Source of the DNA: Flavobacterium lacus
Lineage (GTDB): Bacteria > Bacteroidota > Bacteroidia > Flavobacteriales > Flavobacteriaceae
Length of the DNA: 64,000 bases
Direction: 5' to 3'
Assembly: GCF_003268815.1 (NCBI RefSeq)
Contig: NZ_QLSV01000013.1
Coordinates: 1-64,000 of the forward strand
Shown: piece after piece, positions 47,171 through 55,267 of the stretch
How the letters are laid out: every line of letters starts with the position of its first letter
How positions within the stretch are numbered: the first letter of the stretch is position 1
The notes under the pieces: generated by a model
What the model was told of the DNA's origin: nothing
What the model saw: the letters and a program-made list of their open reading frames with translations, nothing else
Database searches by the model: none
Position numbers and translations under genes: made by a program

Positions 47171-48772
47171 TTATTGAACCACTATTTTTTGTGAATTATA
47201 GAATTTATTATCAAAAACAAAGGTAATAATGAAGGTTTCTGACATTTTTTGGTTCAACTGAAAATCAAATTTATTTGAACCCACTTCAAAATCGACAATT
47301 TCACCTTCACTCACCATTTTACCATCTAATGATGTAATAAAATACGCAACATCACCGTGGTATGGAATATAAAATTCAACATTTATTTTTTTTCCTTTGA
47401 TTGGATTTGGAGCTATTTTTACGCTAAAAGGATTCGTGTTTTGGTTTACAGCAATTGATAAATCCTCTTGTCTGGTTAACTTTATTTCGTAAACTGTTGG
47501 ACTTGCAGAAGTGGTACTGGTTTGATTAGCGGAAAAAGGATTCAAGCTATTACTATGAATTCCTCCCACCAGATGACCAATAACAAATTCTTCCTCATCA
47601 ATATCGTCTAATTTTATTACTTCATTTGTACAATGAGGCAGATCTAAATTTTGAATGAATTCTGCACCAGCACCGCTTAACAAGGGCATTTCAACCGGAA
47701 ATTGATGTTCTGATAACACGCCATTTTCATTTCTTGTCACTCGACTAATGGTTTTCACAAAAGGAACTAAATTATCTTGTACTAAGGTCGTTCCATTGTA
47801 ATAATATTGACTCATTCCACCAAAAAACAAACTATGCATGTTGTTGGCGTTTACTTCATATAATCCTACTTTTCCACTATGATAATTACTCAAATATTGA
47901 TTAAAACCGGTTTGAGGAAAATGTCCCTCCGCTTTAATATCCACAGGATACAAAAAAGGTAAGTCTTGATTAATTTGAAAAACACCGGAAGAAATGGTGT
48001 AGCCTAACTCACCATCCGGAAAAACTTGCGGCACTAAGTTATAATCTCTTCTGTGCAAATGAATCGGGTCGGTAATTTGTTCTATCAGAGAAAAACTCAA
48101 TTGACTTCCAGAATTATCAATGGTAAATTTTCTAATTTGATTAGAATAATTCTGCGTAAAAGTCGGATTACCCATCGGATTATAGCGACCATCAAATCGA
48201 TGTCCACCGATTAAATAAAAAACGTTATCTATTTTTCCCAATTGTCCGCCAGTTACAGCAAATAATGAATGAGTCGTTTGTTTAAAAAATGGTGTGACTG
48301 GTGTATTATTTATGATTGCGTTGATTAATCCCGGGACATCGATGGCTGTTAATTTATCAAACGTAATGTGATCATTAGCGGTTGTTGAAAAAGCATAACC
48401 TCCAATAATATAAAGTGTTGAGCCATCTTGATAGAAATTCATGTTGGTCGATTGGAGCTGTTCCCGAATTCCAACCGGAAGAGTTGAAAGTGAAACAGAC
48501 CAACTTTGTTGCGTTGACTTATCGACCACAAAAATAGTTGTATTGTTATTGGATGCCGGAAAAGCGTTAAAGGGTTGCCGGGCATGCAAACCATCTAATC
48601 TTCCGCCAATAATTAGCCATTTTCCGTTGTCTTGACCAAAAGAAAAAGAATGTAAACCAGGAAGACCATTAATGGTTATTGGGTTGATTTCTAATGAATA
48701 ATTAAAGTCATTTTGGGCAACTGTAAACTGTGTAAAAACAAAAAAAAGTGCTGTGTAAAAAATAGTTTTCAT
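47171..48772 (-). CDS. T9SS-secreted kelch-like protein (533 aa)
   Basis: A signal peptide (ending FTVAQ) is followed by several kelch-like blades, recognisable by repeated GG doublets after a hydrophobic strand (KWLIIGGR, STLYIIGGY, NVFYLIGGH, HLVGGIH), then a C-terminal T9SS type A sorting domain (about 455-533, from FSVKIAPNPIKGKKINVEF). It is probably a surface-exposed or released beta-propeller. It has its own palindromic operator of the sulfur-module type and may head a transcript into the two-component genes. Ligand unknown. Confidence 0.8.
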   Translation of the reverse strand: MKTIFYTALFFVFTQFTVAQNDFNYSLEINPITINGLPGLHSFSFGQDNGKWLIIGGRLDGLHARQPFNAFPASNNNTTIFVVDKSTQQSWSVSLSTLPVGIREQLQSTNMNFYQDGSTLYIIGGYAFSTTANDHITFDKLTAIDVPGLINAIINNTPVTPFFKQTTHSLFAVTGGQLGKIDNVFYLIGGHRFDGRYNPMGNPTFTQNYSNQIRKFTIDNSGSQLSFSLIEQITDPIHLHRRDYNLVPQVFPDGELGYTISSGVFQINQDLPFLYPVDIKAEGHFPQTGFNQYLSNYHSGKVGLYEVNANNMHSLFFGGMSQYYYNGTTLVQDNLVPFVKTISRVTRNENGVLSEHQFPVEMPLLSGAGAEFIQNLDLPHCTNEVIKLDDIDEEEFVIGHLVGGIHSNSLNPFSANQTSTTSASPTVYEIKLTRQEDLSIAVNQNTNPFSVKIAPNPIKGKKINVEFYIPYHGDVAYFITSLDGKMVSEGEIVDFEVGSNKFDFQLNQKMSETFIITFVFDNKFYNSQKIVVQ

Positions 48773-48788
48773 GTGATTAGGTTTTCCT

Positions 48789-48833
48789 CAAAATTACTTC
48801 ATTTTAACATTTTTTTTTGTAACTAATGTTACA
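48789..48833 (-). promoter_or_regulatory. Operator and promoter of the kelch-like gene
   Basis: Reading the minus strand, the 16-bp palindrome TGTAACATTAGTTACA (48818-48833), identical on its other strand to the site at 4938-4953, starts 3 nt after the DUF3570 stop. Exactly 21 nt on is the -7 box TAATTTTG (48789-48796), 16 nt before the ATG at 48772. No TTTG is present at -33. This implies the same regulator as the persulfide dioxygenase operon. Confidence 0.75.
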
Positions 48834-48836
48834 TAA

Positions 48837-50150
48837 CTATTGCATGACAAATTTAATTCCGAAGGAAACAATATTCGCCTTCAACCCATCACTTCTAGAA
48901 TAATGATTATATCTTAAATCAATATTTTTTATGCCAAACTTCCAAATTTTAGACGTTGTAAAGATATCGGTATAATTGACACCAAATCCGTATTGATGGG
49001 CATCAAATGTTGATAAATCATAATCGGAAGTATAATATTGTTGGGTCGAAAGATGTTGTTCGTGTGGAGCAAAATACTTCGATTTGGATTGTGTGTAAAA
49101 ACGATACATGGGAAAAACAGTAAATCGGTCAGTTATTTTGTACGGCAATTCGATACTTGCTGTATGCGAACTGATTCCCCAATTGTCAGCATAAAAGCGG
49201 TAATAGGTTCTGAAAACCAATTTTTCATTGATATAATAATTCAATCGAGCACCGATTGGCAATTTAAATCGACTGTCCGGCAATCGTTCAATATCATCCG
49301 CTAATTGAAATTCATTGATAAACGAATCACTCACATCGGCAAAATAAACGCGTTGATACGGAGTAGAAAGCAAGCCTTGCTGTTGCAAAACATCTACAAA
49401 AATTGAAAGCTGTGTTTTCTTATTTAGTACTTGAGAAAAACTGAAAGAAAGAGCAAAAGAATTTCTGTTTTTCATCGGTTGAAAAACAAAACGGTTTGGG
49501 TTATAATCTGTATTTCCAGTGATTGAAAAATCATCAAAAATTCCACCGTTTAATGTATTTCCGTTATCGGCAAAATCTTGCAATTCTTTCGGATAAATAG
49601 GTTTCCATGTATCTAAATAAACATTAGCTGCGATACCTACTTCAGTATTTTTATCGTTAAATAATTTGGTTAATCCACCACCAAATCCAATGGAAGAGTA
49701 ATCATATTCTATCGAACCGGAAAGGTGTGCATTCCAAATCGTATTTCGATCATCCGAACTATGACTGTAATTGACGACCAACGTAGTTAAAACATCTTGT
49801 GCAGAAGCACCGGAACTCGCTTGCCACGGACTTGGAGTAGCACTATCAAACGGATTGATATTTCCTGACGAAGCCGATGAATAGGCCGAAATTCCCATGT
49901 CAACCGTTAACACATCGTCGTCGTTTAATGGAACAGAAACAACAATGGTTGGTGTAATGTCGGTTAATTCTTCCATTCCTTTTCCACCGGAAACCGCTGA
50001 ATGAATTCCGTCTTGTTTATAATAACTCATTAAAAAATCGACTTCAACTGATTCGAGCACTCTTTTTTTGAACACGAGTGTTGAATCTTGTTCTTGAGCA
50101 AACCCTATTGCAGTAATAAATAGAAGAAAAATAAAACTTATATTTTTCAT
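48837..50150 (-). CDS. DUF3570 outer-membrane-type protein
   Basis: A 437-aa protein with a signal peptide (ending IGFAQ), then long amphipathic beta-strands with many aromatic residues, typical of an outer-membrane barrel. I recognise it as DUF3570 from its overall sequence and its standard partners DUF4266, ApbE and a secreted thioredoxin, all immediately upstream. The start is the ATG at 50150, since the longer frame begins with TTG. Near residue 113 is SGAS, which resembles the core of ApbE flavinylation sites, though the usual preceding Asp is not at the expected spacing. Function unknown. Confidence 0.8.
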   Translation of the reverse strand: MKNISFIFLLFITAIGFAQEQDSTLVFKKRVLESVEVDFLMSYYKQDGIHSAVSGGKGMEELTDITPTIVVSVPLNDDDVLTVDMGISAYSSASSGNINPFDSATPSPWQASSGASAQDVLTTLVVNYSHSSDDRNTIWNAHLSGSIEYDYSSIGFGGGLTKLFNDKNTEVGIAANVYLDTWKPIYPKELQDFADNGNTLNGGIFDDFSITGNTDYNPNRFVFQPMKNRNSFALSFSFSQVLNKKTQLSIFVDVLQQQGLLSTPYQRVYFADVSDSFINEFQLADDIERLPDSRFKLPIGARLNYYINEKLVFRTYYRFYADNWGISSHTASIELPYKITDRFTVFPMYRFYTQSKSKYFAPHEQHLSTQQYYTSDYDLSTFDAHQYGFGVNYTDIFTTSKIWKFGIKNIDLRYNHYSRSDGLKANIVSFGIKFVMQ

Positions 50151-50200
50151 AAAAATGTATTTCAAATTGTTTTAACCACTTAACCTTTTAAACTTTTAAA

Positions 50201-50410
50201 CTAATTACATCCGCAACCACCGCCGGTCTTGCCACCATTGGCTCCGGCTGCTGCTTCGCGATAAACTTGAAAATTGGTTTCAAAACGTTCTGACGATCGA
50301 GCGGCTAATTTCATGTCGGCATCGTTGATTTTTTCTTTTTCGTATTCTTTTACTGAATTGCAGGATTGTAATGCGATTAGAATTAGGGCAAGAATTATTA
50401 TATTTTTCAT
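50201..50410 (-). CDS. DUF4266 small lipoprotein with Gly/Cys tail
   Basis: A 69-aa lipoprotein: lipobox LQSC (Cys16), a charged helical middle (EYEKEKINDADMKLAARSSERF) and a striking C-terminal tail, AAAGANGGKTGGGCGCN, with a GGGCGC motif. The domain is known only as DUF4266 and occurs with DUF3570, ApbE and thioredoxin. The tail could bind metal, receive a modification or carry a redox disulfide. None of this is shown. It is 50 nt upstream of DUF3570. Confidence 0.85.
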   Translation of the reverse strand: MKNIIILALILIALQSCNSVKEYEKEKINDADMKLAARSSERFETNFQVYREAAAGANGGKTGGGCGCN

Positions 50411-50423
50411 TTTGATAATTATT

Positions 50424-50443
50424 TGAACACAGATGACACAGAT
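50424..50443. repeat. Half-copy of a dispersed GAACACAGAT repeat
   Basis: GAACACAGATGACACAGATT in the gap between apbE and the DUF4266 gene resembles the arms of the hisA-hisH inverted repeat at 30669-30731. It is only one arm here. Confidence 0.45.
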
Positions 50444-50477
50444 TTATAAAAATTTAAAAAAAATTACTTTGATATTA

Positions 50478-51464
50478 TTAATTGTTGAATTTCTTCAGGT
50501 CAATATTTTTAGAAGTATGCACCACACCTTTATCATCTACAATGATGCATTCGATTCCGTTGATTTGGTTGACTAAATCGATTCCGACATCAATGCCGAG
50601 CACGAAAATTCCGGTAGCCAGTGCATCGGCTAGTTCTGTGGTTTTTGCAAAAACCGATACACCTACAATTCCGGTAGCAGGATAACCTGTTCTTGGATCT
50701 ATAATGTGTGAATAACGTTTTCCGTTGAAAGTGACAAATTTTTCATAGGTACCGGAAGTTTCCACTGCACTGTCTTCCAAAGGAAAAGTAGCAAACACTT
50801 TATTTTTATTCATTGGATTTACAATAGCAACTGTCCACGGTTTTCCATCAGGTTGTTTTCCCCAGGCAAAGATGTCACCAGAGACATTTACAATTCCAGA
50901 TTTACAGCCGTTTTCGATTAATAAAGCTTTGACTCTATCGGCAATATAACCTTGACCAATACCACCTAAACCGAGTTTCATTCCTTTGTTTTTTAGAAAA
51001 ATTGTCGATTCATTTTCATTTAGGATAATATTTTGATAACCTACTTTGGCAACTGAATTTTTGATAGCTTCTTGCGCAGGCATTTCTTTCATGCTTCCAT
51101 CGAACTTCCAAATTTTATCCATGGAAGCATAGGAAATATCAAAAGCTCCGTTTGTTAATTTCGAAATTTTAATGGCTCTTTCAATCAATTCAAAAACTTC
51201 TTCATCCACTTTTACAGGAGAAATTCCGGCATTTTGATTGACTTTGGAAATTTGTGTGGTTGGAAACCAATCGGAAATTAAATTTTCAATACGTTTGACT
51301 TCTTCAATGGCTTGGTTAATAAATTGATTTCCTTGAACAGTATCTTTAGCCACAACGGTCATTTCAAAAGGACTACCAAGCATAAATGTCTTTTTGGTAT
51401 GAATGATTTGAGCGGAAGAATTCCACAAAAAGAAAAGACTACAATATAGAAGAATCGATTTCAT
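50478..51464 (-). CDS. apbE: FAD:protein FMN transferase (ApbE)
   Basis: Attaches FMN from FAD covalently to Ser/Thr of exported target proteins, using magnesium. Signal peptide 1-18 (ending WNSSAQ). Family blocks: NLISDWFPTTQISKVN, DISYASMDKIWKF, LGGIGQGYIADRV, GIVNVSGDIFAWG, and the signature SHIIDPRTGYPA near residue 262 with the acidic metal site. The length of 328 aa is normal. No Nqr or Rnf genes are nearby, so the substrate should be a neighbour (DUF3570 or DUF4266) or encoded elsewhere. Confidence 0.93.
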   Translation of the reverse strand: MKSILLYCSLFFLWNSSAQIIHTKKTFMLGSPFEMTVVAKDTVQGNQFINQAIEEVKRIENLISDWFPTTQISKVNQNAGISPVKVDEEVFELIERAIKISKLTNGAFDISYASMDKIWKFDGSMKEMPAQEAIKNSVAKVGYQNIILNENESTIFLKNKGMKLGLGGIGQGYIADRVKALLIENGCKSGIVNVSGDIFAWGKQPDGKPWTVAIVNPMNKNKVFATFPLEDSAVETSGTYEKFVTFNGKRYSHIIDPRTGYPATGIVGVSVFAKTTELADALATGIFVLGIDVGIDLVNQINGIECIIVDDKGVVHTSKNIDLKKFNN

Positions 51465-51899
51465 TTACTTCTCGAATTTTTTAATCATCGCTATATATTC
51501 TGTAGGTGATACATTTTTGAATCCGGTCATTCCTAGCACTTTTCCATTTTTATCTAACAAAACAACTAAAGGGAAACTTCCTCCTTTGTTATACTTTTCA
51601 GCCAATTTTTTGTTTTGTTCTGTTAGTTCCGGAGTTAATTGATTGGCTTTTTTCTTTGGAAAGTCGGCTTTATAACTGACCCAACTTTTATTTGCCTCCG
51701 CTTTAAACTCATCTGACATCCAAATGTTCTTTTCTAATTTCATACAGGGAGCACACCAATCAGAACCTGAAAAAACTAAGACAATATTTTTATTATCTTT
51801 GGTAGCAATAGATTTTGCCTCTTCAAAATTGGTTTGCCAGTTTTGGGCTTGTGAAAATGAATTTGTTATTAAAAAAACAATTAAAATTAATCTTTTCAT
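51465..51899 (-). CDS. Secreted thioredoxin-like protein
   Basis: Periplasmic thioredoxin-fold protein of 144 aa. A signal peptide (ending NSFSQAQ, about 19) precedes the domain with redox motif WCAPC in GSDWCAPCMKLE and the cis-Pro region GSFPLVVLLD. The stop codon directly abuts the apbE start (51465/51464), so the two are translationally linked. It probably keeps thiols of the DUF3570/DUF4266 system reduced. Confidence 0.9.
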   Translation of the reverse strand: MKRLILIVFLITNSFSQAQNWQTNFEEAKSIATKDNKNIVLVFSGSDWCAPCMKLEKNIWMSDEFKAEANKSWVSYKADFPKKKANQLTPELTEQNKKLAEKYNKGGSFPLVVLLDKNGKVLGMTGFKNVSPTEYIAMIKKFEK

Positions 51900-52018
51900 A
51901 TCTTAAAATTTATAACAAAATAACTGCACATTTATGAATAAATTACATGGAAAGACACATCTTAAGCAAATCTTAAAAATTAAATGACTATCGCTAACCG
52001 TTTTGGAGCAATACATTT

Positions 52019-52026
52019 TATCTTTG
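52019..52026 (+). promoter_or_regulatory. -7 promoter element for the DUF1275 gene
   Basis: TATCTTTG, a perfect TAnnTTTG, 7 nt before the ATG at 52034. This implies a nearly leaderless transcript if it is used. Confidence 0.35.
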
Positions 52027-52033
52027 ATAAAAA

Positions 52034-52768
52034 ATGTTCAGACATCTAGGAAATAGCCGAACTTTTAAACACAACATTCGTTTAGCGACCACACTTTCAA
52101 TGGTTGCGGGGATTGTAAATATTTGTGGATTGTTAGCATTAGGCGTATTAACCACTAATGTAACCGGGCATATTGCTTTTTTTTCCGAAGAAATAGCTGG
52201 GAAAGATTATGCCACCGGACTGGTTTTTTTACTTTTTACCATGTGCTTTTTACTAGGAGCATTTATTTCTAATTTTTTGACTGAATTAGCTTTAAAAAAT
52301 AAAAATAAAAATCCCCACTTTTATCCTTTACTTTTAGAAATAGTGTTGATCACTTTTGTCGCTTTAACTTTTTTTGAAAAAAATTTAAACCTATTTAACA
52401 GTCAGTATATTGCCTATGCTTTACTGTTAGCGATGGGAATTCAAAATGCTTTGGTCACCAATGTTTCAAAATCTGTGGTAAGAACTACGCACCTTACCGG
52501 ACTTCTAACTGATTTAGGAATCGATTTATCGCAGCTTTTCTTCAAAAATAATGAACGAAAAAAAGTAGTGTTAGAAAAAAACATTACGTTGCGTTTGGCA
52601 ATTATCACCTTTTTCTTTGCAGGAGGATTGATTGGCGGAATTTTATTCAAATATTTTGAACTGAAAACGCTTCTTGTAGCTAGTGCTTTGTTAATAATGG
52701 CAATTTATTTTGATTATTTACGATTTCAATATTATATTTTGAAACGAAAAATTTTCAGAAAAAATTAA
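52034..52768 (+). CDS. YoaK/DUF1275 family membrane protein
   Basis: Integral membrane protein of 244 aa with about six hydrophobic helices. It carries the DUF1275 N-terminal block (GIVNICGLLALGVLTTNVTGH) and the middle motif MGIQNALVTNVSKSVVRTTHLTGLLTDLGIDLSQ, which is characteristic of the family. The role is unknown; a permease function has been suggested for homologues. Its stop overlaps the stop of the convergent VWA gene by 4 nt. Confidence 0.88.
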   Translation: MFRHLGNSRTFKHNIRLATTLSMVAGIVNICGLLALGVLTTNVTGHIAFFSEEIAGKDYATGLVFLLFTMCFLLGAFISNFLTELALKNKNKNPHFYPLLLEIVLITFVALTFFEKNLNLFNSQYIAYALLLAMGIQNALVTNVSKSVVRTTHLTGLLTDLGIDLSQLFFKNNERKKVVLEKNITLRLAIITFFFAGGLIGGILFKYFELKTLLVASALLIMAIYFDYLRFQYYILKRKIFRKN

Positions 52769-54792
52769 AGTAAACCGTTATACTTTCTAATAAACCACTC
52801 CGAAGTCAGGGCTAAAGCGATAATGATTAACAACCAAATCCAATCAATAATGGGCGTTTTTTTGACGATTTCTTTTTGGATGGGTTTGTAGTTTTCGTTC
52901 GCCAATAACATTGCAATCAATTCGTCGGTTTGATTAGCGAGAAATGATTTTCCATTGGTTTGATTGGCTAATTGATTTAGTTTAGCATAATCAGGATTCA
53001 CAAATTGCTTTTCAATATCAAAATCTAAAACTTCAAAAAAGCCGGAATAGGAAGTTTTGGTGTTGTTTTCGGTAACAGTAAATGAATAATTTCCGGCTGA
53101 AAGTCCGTCTAAATTTACTTTATATGAATTGGTTGATTTCAATAAATCATACGATTTGGTTTGATTGGTCGCTTTGTTTTTTACCGTGATGGATAAACGA
53201 GCATTGTCATCAAACTCATAATTTTTATTGAAAAATTGAGCATTTATTTCGATAGCATCGCCAGAATTATAGAAATTTTCGTGCGTGACAACCAATGATT
53301 TTCTAGCGTTGTTGGAAGCTAAAAATTGAATCGTTTTATCAATAAACACATCAAATTTTTCAAAACTTTGTTGGTCGATATGGCTTTGCAAACGCCATTT
53401 CCAACTATTTTCACCAAACAAAAAGGCGGTTCTTTTGCCTTGATTTTCGGTGTAGGCTAAAATTGGCGAATCAAGTTCTACATTACGAATTCTGGCTCCA
53501 AGTAATTTTTCGAAAGCTGATTTGGATGTAATTGTCCCGAAGGGATTTTGCAACGGTGGAAAATTTTCAAAACCAATATTATCAATAGCAAAAAGATTGA
53601 ACTGTGTAGAAAAAGTAGCCAAATAATCTTCTTGTTGACCACTCATTTTGAAATCAAACGTCGATTGTTGTTGATTTAAAAAAGTGAAATCGGTATGTAA
53701 TCCGGTGATGATCCAAGTATTCAAATTAGCTAGCACATTCTTTTCGAAAACTGACTTGAATTCGGAGATTGGTTGATACAAAATCAACACATTAAAATCT
53801 TGTAACGAATTGATTTGATTCGGTTTAACAATGGTTACTTTACGTTGTTGATTTGATTCAATCGCACGTTTTAACGCTCCGATATCCGGATGATTTATTG
53901 AAGAAATAATAGCAATTTCCGATTTTTGATCAATGATTTCAACCGCAAAATTTTTGGTATTATTATACGTATTTTTTTCAGGTTCTGATGAAGAAATAGT
54001 TGCTTTAAAAACTTGAACGCCTACTTTTTCGGCGGGTAATAAAACAGTGATTAATTGTGATTTTTGACGGGATGAAAAGCTCACATTTTGCTTGCTCAAA
54101 ACTGAATTTCCTTGTGAAATAGAAAAAGTGGCATTCATATTTTTGTTTCCGGAATAGTTGACAAATACTTCTACGGGAAACTTATTTTTTAGAAAAGCAT
54201 ATTTGTTGACGTTAAGCTGGCTGATTTTTAAATCTAAAACCGAAGTCGTATCGCCCAAAACAATTGGGTAAACGGCTTTATTTTCGTCGAATGAATAAAT
54301 GTAATCGTTTCCTTGTGTTTGATTTCCGTCGGTAATGATAACGGTGGGATGGTTGACACTTTTGTGGATGCTCTTCAGTCCTTTGCCTACGCCATCGATT
54401 CGGGTTTGGGTTCCTTTGAAGTCATAGGTTTCCAAAGATTCCAATTCGCTAGAAAACTGATAGGATTGTACTTCGTATTTTTCTTGTAAAGCGGAATTGG
54501 AAGTCAGTTTTTTGTAAACTTCTAACGCTGATTCATTGGAATTTAATTCGGTAATTGATGACGAATTATCGACAACAATTGGTAACGGAATCTTGATGGT
54601 TTCGAATGATTTTCGGGTAAGAATTGGGTTGATTAATAAAACCAATAATCCGAAAATCGCAATGAAACGCAAAAAAGCCAAGAACCAATTGATTTTTGAA
54701 TGGGTTTTGGCTTTATAGAAATATTGAAAAAATGATACTCCTCCGGCTAATAATACTGAAAGTATGAGTAAAAGGACGGTGGTTGTGGTCAT
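52765..54792 (-). CDS. VWA-like membrane protein (675 aa)
   Basis: Two N-terminal membrane helices (about 5-25 and 37-58) precede a von Willebrand A-like domain. The MIDAS start DNSSS (in PIVVDNSSSI, near residue 75) and a later TDG (in VIITDGNQTQ) are its metal-site marks. The long central periplasmic part has immunoglobulin-like strands, and one helix near the C-terminus (about 648-668) anchors it. Similar proteins accompany the Bat/MoxR genes of Bacteroidetes, but none is adjacent here. Function unknown. Confidence 0.75.
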   Translation of the reverse strand: MTTTTVLLLILSVLLAGGVSFFQYFYKAKTHSKINWFLAFLRFIAIFGLLVLLINPILTRKSFETIKIPLPIVVDNSSSITELNSNESALEVYKKLTSNSALQEKYEVQSYQFSSELESLETYDFKGTQTRIDGVGKGLKSIHKSVNHPTVIITDGNQTQGNDYIYSFDENKAVYPIVLGDTTSVLDLKISQLNVNKYAFLKNKFPVEVFVNYSGNKNMNATFSISQGNSVLSKQNVSFSSRQKSQLITVLLPAEKVGVQVFKATISSSEPEKNTYNNTKNFAVEIIDQKSEIAIISSINHPDIGALKRAIESNQQRKVTIVKPNQINSLQDFNVLILYQPISEFKSVFEKNVLANLNTWIITGLHTDFTFLNQQQSTFDFKMSGQQEDYLATFSTQFNLFAIDNIGFENFPPLQNPFGTITSKSAFEKLLGARIRNVELDSPILAYTENQGKRTAFLFGENSWKWRLQSHIDQQSFEKFDVFIDKTIQFLASNNARKSLVVTHENFYNSGDAIEINAQFFNKNYEFDDNARLSITVKNKATNQTKSYDLLKSTNSYKVNLDGLSAGNYSFTVTENNTKTSYSGFFEVLDFDIEKQFVNPDYAKLNQLANQTNGKSFLANQTDELIAMLLANENYKPIQKEIVKKTPIIDWIWLLIIIALALTSEWFIRKYNGLL

Positions 54793-54845
54793 TTATTGCT
54801 AAAGTTTAAGAGGTTAAAGGTTTAAAAGGTTAAAAGGGATTGAGG
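54793..54845. repeat. Heptad array, left arm flanking the S23 gene
   Basis: Between the S23 stop and the VWA start lies a run of roughly 7-bp words of the AGGTTAA/GTTTAAA type (plus strand: TTTAAGAGGTTAAAGG..., TTTAAAAGGTTAAAAGG...). It is the approximate reverse complement of the array at 55229-55267. Confidence 0.6.
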
Positions 54846-54850
54846 TTAAA

Positions 54851-55222
54851 TTAGTGTTCCAAATTTTTAATTTGTGATTTGTATAAACCATCAATTAACA
54901 TATTAACTTCAGCTATTTTTTCTCTTAAACTTAAATAATCATTTTCATTGATGTATTCAAAATCGTTAGACAAAATGACTTGATTTAATAATTCTAATGA
55001 TGAACTGTAGGCAATTTCAGAAAATCTAGCTTTTTCTTTTAAAGATTGTCTTCCAGAACCTTCAGCTAAATTTGATGCGATGGAAATGGAACAACGTCTC
55101 ATTTGACTTGTTAAACCAAATATTTCTTCTTTCGGAAATTGTTTTGTTGTTTTATAAATTAAAAGAGCCAATTCTCTTCCTTTTTGCCAAGCTATTAACT
55201 TTTCAAAACTGAATATCCTCAT
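54851..55222 (-). CDS. Four-helix-bundle protein (S23/IVP family)
   Basis: A 123-aa protein of the family first seen inside 23S rRNA intervening sequences. Its hallmarks are FEKLIAWQKGRELALLIYKTTKQFPKEEIFGLTSQMRRCSISIASNLAEGSGR and a second half of two helices. The family forms four-helix pentamers with a basic surface, and relatives include the Avd accessory protein of diversity-generating retroelements, although no reverse transcriptase is present here. The gene is flanked by heptad arrays in inverted orientation, separating fabG from the VWA gene, so it may be a small mobile unit. Confidence 0.9.
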   Translation of the reverse strand: MRIFSFEKLIAWQKGRELALLIYKTTKQFPKEEIFGLTSQMRRCSISIASNLAEGSGRQSLKEKARFSEIAYSSSLELLNQVILSNDFEYINENDYLSLREKIAEVNMLIDGLYKSQIKNLEH

Positions 55223-55228
55223 AAGTAA

Positions 55229-55267
55229 TACCTTTTAAACTTATAAACCCATAAACTTTTAAACTCC
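55229..55267. repeat. Heptad array, right arm flanking the S23 gene
   Basis: Plus-strand words of about 7 bp (CCTTTTAAACTTATAAACC, then CATAAACTTTTAAACTCCC) lie between the S23 start and the fabG stop. It is the inverted counterpart of 54793-54845. Confidence 0.6.

Noticed and set aside
54851..55222. Avd-type component of a diversity-generating retroelement
   Set aside because: No reverse transcriptase, template repeat or variable repeat is visible nearby. A stand-alone S23 family gene is the simpler reading.
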